Translations under genes and position numbers: made by a program
Shown here: piece by piece, positions 58,975-64,000 of the stretch
Layout: each line of letters opens with the position of its first letter
Position numbering within the stretch: position 1 is the stretch's first letter
Assembly: GCA_963662175.1 (NCBI GenBank)
Contig: OY759225.1
Coordinates: forward strand, 13,261,601-13,325,600
Reading direction: 5' to 3'
Source: Aradus depressus
Lineage: Eukaryota; Arthropoda; Insecta; Hemiptera; Aradidae
DNA length: 64,000 nucleotides
The notes under the pieces: model-generated
Database searches by the model: none
What the model saw: the letters and a program-made list of their open reading frames with translations, nothing else
Told to the model about the DNA's origin: nothing

Positions 58975-59049
58975 CTGAAAGAAAAATTTATTAATTAAAT
59001 AATAGACAAATGTTACTGTTACTCTACACAATACTATATAACATAGGAT

Positions 59050-59480
59050 AAAAAAAATCGTCGGTGAATCCCCGGCTATGTACTTCCACAGCACGAATTA
59101 ATCGACCGTTTGGGCTAAAACTAAATATTTGACTTACATTGTGACTTCTGAATCCCCCTATTAAATTGTCTGTTGATACTTTCATTACATCGGCAATTAT
59201 TGTAATTTTTGTTATAAGACTCCCACTAATCTCCCTCTTCCCTTTGGGCAATTTGGCTGAAAACCGATAAGTGACGTCCTTAGAGGAATCTAGATACACA
59301 CATAAAATTGCATGTCGATGCATTCATTCTATCGGGAGTTGTGTTCACATATACACACCCAGAAAGACTTTTTTTTTCTCTTATTGAACCAGGAGGTTGA
59401 AAAACATAAAATTCCGTTGAAAATTCAACTTCGAATTTCTAACCGATTACATAACTTCCCCTATACCTAGCTGGGGAAGT
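59050..59480 (-). repeat. R2 composite repeat, reverse full-length copy
   Basis: It starts TCGTCGGTGAATCCCCGGCT and ends CCCCTATACCTAGCTGGGGA. Two internal subrepeats are clear. Confidence 0.75.
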
Positions 59481-60124
59481 AAAAATCTCCCGAGGCACCC
59501 CTGGTGACAAGAAATACAAGTACTCGATTAGTAGTCTGAAGAGCACCGATCGCATTAGTTTATTACTTATGATTATTTTAATATTTTCTTTCAAATTAAA
59601 TTTTATTACTATTATTATTATTATTATTAGAAAGTTTTTTATCCTGAAATTAAAAAACAAAAATAGACCTATTGTATGCACAATACTGTTCAATACAACA
59701 CAAAATATTAAGTCATAATATTCCCCATTAGAATTATTTCGTCAACAGTTTCTTACAAGAAGCCTTAACTAAAATTAATGCTTCGGTAAACCTGTTTTTT
59801 ACAAGAAGCCGTAAACCACATTAAACGAAAGAGGATTTCTAGTGACGTAGGTGAAACCTCATAGACCTGGGACCCAGAACATAAAGCATGAATCATTTTA
59901 TGAAAATGTTAATGATTATATCATGATCTTCAAAATGCGCATATGCCACTCCAGAGGTCGTGTAAATACAAAATGGCAACTATAGAAATTGTGAAAAATT
60001 TTGATTAAAAAACAAACACAGTTTTTCACTAATATCTCATAATCTATTTTATAGTATGAAATAAAGTGTTCCTATCAAAATTAAAAAATAAAAAATGTTC
60101 ATTAAAAAAATTATATATGCAGGC

Positions 60125-60290
60125 TACATCAGTAGGAAGTTATATAGTCGGTCAAAAAGTTAAGTTTTCAAAAGAATTTTATATTTTCCAGCGCCCTAAT
60201 TCCAAAAATAAAAAGATTCTGTATGTTTGAACATGGATAACTCCCAACAGAATGAATATACCAACAAGAAATTGCATATGAGAGTTCCTC
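60125..60290 (+). repeat. R2 composite repeat fragment
   Basis: TATATAGTCGGTCAAAAAGT, TTTTATATTTTCCAGCGCCC and ATAACTCCCAACAGAATGAA are diverged start-side blocks. Confidence 0.55.
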
Positions 60291-60399
60291 CACACCTTAA
60301 AGGTCAGTCCAATGTACATTATTGTTTTATTTATTAATTTATAATTTTTTTTTATATATTTTAATTTATTTAGTTTATTTTTTTTCATTCATTTATAAT

Positions 60400-60610
60400 A
60401 GATTAAATTTTTTTTTTTTTAAATATATTACAGTTACATTGTTTTCTTTTTTTTCTATATTTCGCACATTGGGACCTGATGATGTGATGTAAGAACGTCC
60501 CGAAACATCGCTGGGATAAACACAGTTCCGAATAGTTTTTTGAAAAATAGTTATCTTAATTTATATTAAATTGAAAAATGTGTCTACATATTAAAAATAT
60601 ATCTATGTAT
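60400..60610 (+). repeat. Penelope-like end repeat, second copy
   Basis: ATTTCGCACATTGGGACCTG, ATGATGTGATGTAAGAACGT and CCCGAAACATCGCTGGGATA align with 56220-56400. The helix II arms are mismatched here. Confidence 0.5.
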
Positions 60611-60718
60611 TATATTTTTAAGGATTTATTTGTTCAGTTTTTAATAATTTCATTTTATTTTTTAAAATAGTTTTGTTATCACTAGGGAAAAGGTAATTTG
60701 TCAAATATTTATTTACTA

Positions 60719-61237
60719 TGGCTAAAGTGAGGGGATGTAATCTTGTAAATTGGTTCATTCAGAGAGATAGAGAGATATGAAGAATGACTGGGAGAGAGCA
60801 TGGCTGGGTTTCTTGTTTAGTATGGCTCTAGTGAGGGGATGTAATCTTGTAAATTGGTTCATTCAGAGAGAAAGAGAGATATGAAGAACGACTGGGAGAG
60901 AGCAAGGCTGGGTTCCTTGTTTACTATGGCTCTAGCGAGGGGATGTAATCTTGTAAATTGGTTCATTCAGAGAGATAGAGAGATATGAAGAATGACTGGG
61001 AGAGAGCATGGCTGGGTTTCTTGTTTAGTATGGCTCTAGTGAGGGGATGTAATCTTGTAAATTGGTTCATTCAGAGAGAAAGAGAGATATGAAGAACGAC
61101 TGGGAGAGAGCAAGGCTGGGTTCCTTGTTTACTATGGCTCTAGTGAGGAGATATAATCTTGTAAATTGGTTCATTCAGAGAGATAGAGAGATATGAAGAA
61201 TGACTGGGAGAGAGCACGGCTGGGTTTCTTGTTTACA
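60719..61237 (+). repeat. Satellite array, five copies of a 104-bp unit in A-B-A-B-A order
   Basis: The unit TATGGCTCTAGTGAGGGGAT ... CTGGGTTTCTTGTTTA repeats with a period of exactly 104 (GGGGAT or equivalent at 60731, 60835, 60939, 61043, 61147). Units 1, 3 and 5 share GATAGAGAG and GAATGACTG; units 2 and 4 share GAAAGAGAG and GAACGACTG, giving a 208-bp higher-order repeat. Confidence 0.95.
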
Positions 61238-61454
61238 AGTCCTAATGATTAATCCATTAACGGGACTCATGATGACTCCTACCTAGCTTCCATTCATACA
61301 AACAAAAGATCATCTTTCTAGAACAATACAGCAGGTTAACTCAAAATAACATTAATGAAAGTTGTTATCAAGAGACAAAACAACAATCAAATATTAATTA
61401 ATTAGTCTAATAAATTGGAGAGCTTCGCTAATACCATCGTTTTAAAAAGCATGA

Positions 61455-61850
61455 AATTAACCAATTATGTTTTCGCTCTCCCTCCAGAACCAATCAACCG
61501 TTTGGGCTAAAACTGAATTTCACATACATAGTGGCTTCTGAATCCTCATACTACATTTTGTCTCGATACATTAATTAAAATGGCAGTTAATAGATTATTT
61601 TATCAAGATTCCTAATCCCCCTCTTCTCTTTGTCCGATTTGGCTGAAAATTAATAGGTGTTGTCCTTAAAGTGTTATGGTTAAATATATAAAATTTTGTG
61701 TCGATACATTCATGCCATCGGGAGTTATCGTGTTCACAGACATACAGATATTTTTTTTTAATATTTGGAAACGGAGTTCAAAATTTCGGATCGAATTTCT
61801 GAGAGATTACATAATCTCCCATATACTTCGTATACCTGGTGAAGTAAATT
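61455..61850 (-). repeat. R2 composite repeat, reverse copy
   Basis: CCAATCAACCGTTTGGGCTA, TGTCGATACATTCATGCCAT and TATACTTCGTATACCTGGTG mark the family from its 3' to its 5' end. Confidence 0.7.
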
Positions 61851-62024
61851 TGCAAAGTTTGTTTCCAACTTAAATGTGAATGACACCAATCTTCTGTTAC
61901 TGTTCAGAAGTTGTGCAGGGAAGTTTGTCAAGAATTCATAATGCAGACTGTGCTGACAGATATTTGTTTTTACCATGTCTACTGTACATGTCAAATTATT
62001 CTCAGGAGACGGCCACCAAATATA

Positions 62025-62110
62025 TAAACAGTAGAGCGTCGGAAATCCGGACGTCAAAAATCCGGAGCGTCGCAAATCCGGATCGGCTCGGCGGTGAGAG
62101 CAGATGGACT
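62025..62110. mobile_element. Pogo/Tigger-like terminus with CCGGA repeats
   Basis: CAGTAGAGCGTCGGAAATCC, then three further ATCCGGA words, resemble the ends of pogo/Tigger elements. No partner end was found nearby. Confidence 0.4.
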
Positions 62111-62715
62111 AAATAAATAATATATATATTTGAACTATCTCTATATTACTTATTGAAATGTATACTGTATAGTGTAATATAGTTTTTGAGTGAGTGTAGA
62201 TTGTCATCCAATAATAAATTTGAGCTGTCCACATGGCTATTATTTTCAACTCATTTCATTTTAATATTTAAATTTTTTTTTTTTTTTTTTAATAATAATG
62301 AGGTTTCTACGTCACTGATCTGTCCAAGGACAAACCGGGGATAGCGGAGTGGGTACATTACTGACAAACAGAATGTTACGTCACTCTGTAAAGATGGTTT
62401 GTGTTAATTTAGATACGGCATTTGCGTGTTCATCTGAAATATAATAGTGTTGTCTATCTGAAGGTTGGTACCATTGATCTGTAGCAATGACTAACAAAAG
62501 TATTTTTTTCTTTGTATTTGTTATTTGCAAGCTACAGTTATACAAAAAATACACAACCAGCGGAGCTGACATATATACACAACGAAGAAAAATATATGAG
62601 CGGAGATTTCAATGCCAAATTCTCCTGTTTGTAAATAAATTTTGTGTCTATGGATGTGATGTTAAAGTCACGGTGCAAAATATGTATAGGTGATAAGTCG
62701 GATTGAAATAGTTAC

Positions 62716-62994
62716 TGTGATTAATGCCCGGACTTCAACAAAGAGGTCATATTGCATACTACCAGAGCGTATGAGGCATGGATATGAGGCTGATTCTATT
62801 ATGGGTGTCCTAAAATTTTTTTTAAATAAGTAGCTGACACAGTGCATCGCTTAACGTCTCATTCGAAGGACGGCTATACTCAATGTTTTTTTTACCACCC
62901 AAATAAAACCTAAGGACCTGGGTTGAGATCCGAACCCGCGATCTTGAGCTCAGTACGCAAGCATGATACCTCTGACCTTCCGGCGCCCTACGGA
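62716..62994 (-). repeat. tRNA-derived SINE, near full length
   Basis: Reverse tail TAATGCCCGGACTTCAAC and head CCGAACCCGCGATCTTGAGC with CTCAGTACGCAAGCATGATA are visible. Confidence 0.82.
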
Positions 62995-63394
62995 TTGAAA
63001 CGTTTGATGTTCGAAGCCTTTACCTTTAGTGTACCATATAATTTGTTAAGTCCAAAAAGGCCGAAGAAGGGAGGTTAATATCGGAATGTTATGGTGCGGA
63101 ATTTTAAAAAAATATGAAAATATGGCTTATCGAAAAGTTGTTGGAAATTCAATAGAGGCCTCCGTCCGTGGAAGCTGTTTGTCTGTTTGATATACATTTT
63201 TAAAGTAAAAAACCAGCATATTACGAAAGAGTCTGTCTACTGCAAAAAAAACATGACCTTTTGTAGTAAGCACCAGAAGAAAAAAACATCCTAGGTCAAC
63301 AAGAACAGATTTGTATTCCACTAGGACAAGAGATCTACAAAAACAACACCGATTGATTTTGGTAATTATAAGTCAGCCCCCTATTCTCCCGACA

Positions 63395-64000
63395 TACGAG
63401 GGGTGATGAAAAAGTTCCAGGACTTTTTGAATTGCGCGCCAACGGAGCGTCGGAGAGCGGTACAGTTGGCAGCATTAGTTGTTGTGACACTTCCTGAGCT
63501 CAGCTGTTTTTGTAGCTTCTCTACAACCTGTCTTTGTTGTGAAGTAACAAACGTTTTTGTTAAACAAGTTTTTCGTGTTTGACTATTTTGTCAAATAAAT
63601 CAAAAAGAAGAGCAACGCGTATGTGTCAAACTTTTACAAAAACTATTTCTTGTCATGAGTGGTACAAGAGGTTCAAAGAAGGCCGGGCATCATCAGAATC
63701 AAATGTCAACTGTATTCTTCGACTGGAAGGGTGTTGTCTACTACGAATTTCTTCCCCGAGGTGAGACAATCGTTTTAGTCACCTTGAAACTCTCGAGACA
63801 TTTGCGCGAGGCTGTGAGGAGGAAGAGATCTGAGCTGTGGCGAAATGGGGACTGGGTGCTGCACCATGACATTCTGCGTTGCTCATTCGCGATTATTGGA
63901 CAAAAAACGCCATGACCGTCATCCCCCAGCCCCCTTACTCACCAGACCTGGCCCCTGCGGACTATTTCCTGTTTCCGAAGCTCAAGAGACCCTTAAAAGG
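63395..64000 (+). pseudogene. Mariner transposon, internally deleted, cut by the window end
   Basis: The left terminus ACGAGGGGTGATGAAAAAGT fits a mariner inverted repeat. A start of the transposase (MCQTFTKTISCHEWYKRFKE) is followed directly by TVFFDWKGVVYYEFLPRG, so the DNA-binding region and the first catalytic Asp are lost. The frame then shifts before SPDLAPADYFLFPKLK, which holds the third Asp. The right terminus lies beyond 64000. Confidence 0.85.

Noticed and set aside
13304..58974. Identity as KIF1A/Unc-104 or KIF16
   Set aside because: The [18 protein letters not shown] block, the [11 protein letters not shown] block and the C-terminal CAP-Gly domain are KIF13/Khc-73 features, and no PH or PX domain is present.
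61758..62075. 105-codon minus-strand frame
   Set aside because: It covers an R2 end and non-coding flank with no conserved motif.

Overview
The window is animal nuclear DNA, most likely from an insect. It is very AT-rich, its one recognisable host gene is split into many short exons with canonical GT..AG borders, and the introns and flanks are crowded with transposon remains. Nothing prokaryotic, no organellar sequence and no CRISPR array is visible.

The host gene lies on the minus strand. It is the insect orthologue of Kinesin-73 (Khc-73; vertebrate KIF13A/KIF13B, kinesin-3 family). I traced 31 coding exons from 58974 down to a stop codon at 13304. Their splice phases agree throughout, and they total 4917 nt (1638 codons plus stop). 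They encode the second half of the motor domain, the neck, an FHA domain, the KIF13 stalk and DUF3694-like region, a Ser/Gln/His-rich tail and a C-terminal CAP-Gly domain. The start codon, P-loop and first part of the motor (roughly 160 residues by comparison with the family) lie beyond the right edge. The last coding exons and stop are inside the window.

Layout: 1-13.3 kb is downstream of the gene and holds a decayed hAT transposase end, non-autonomous DNA transposons, an R1-like LINE fragment and long AT-rich stretches. 13.3-20.9 kb carries the tail and CAP-Gly exons. 20.9-33.1 kb is one 12.2-kb intron loaded with repeats: a jockey-like LINE inside a palindrome, a perfect 4 x 80 bp array, an AT-rich minisatellite, SINEs, a foldback element and a LINE inserted with a target-site duplication. 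33.1-50.3 kb carries the FHA-to-stalk exons. 50.3-59 kb carries the motor exons. 59-64 kb is intron with a 104-bp satellite and an internally deleted mariner cut off by the window edge.

Three interspersed families dominate. One is a tRNA-derived SINE with about 20 copies. One is a composite repeat of about 0.7 kb, called R2 here only as a local label; it is built from internal subrepeats, with ends reading CTTCCCCAG or CTGGGGAAG. The third is a set of palindromic elements carrying a CTGANGA...GAAA motif that resembles a hammerhead ribozyme core and the ends of Penelope-like elements.

I did not find a defence-type or biosynthetic system. The most notable items are a duplicated but damaged Khc-73 exon, the palindromic hammerhead-like family, a 44-bp insertion flanked by a perfect 18-bp duplication, a SINE/LINE chimeric tail, and two unusually regular satellite arrays.
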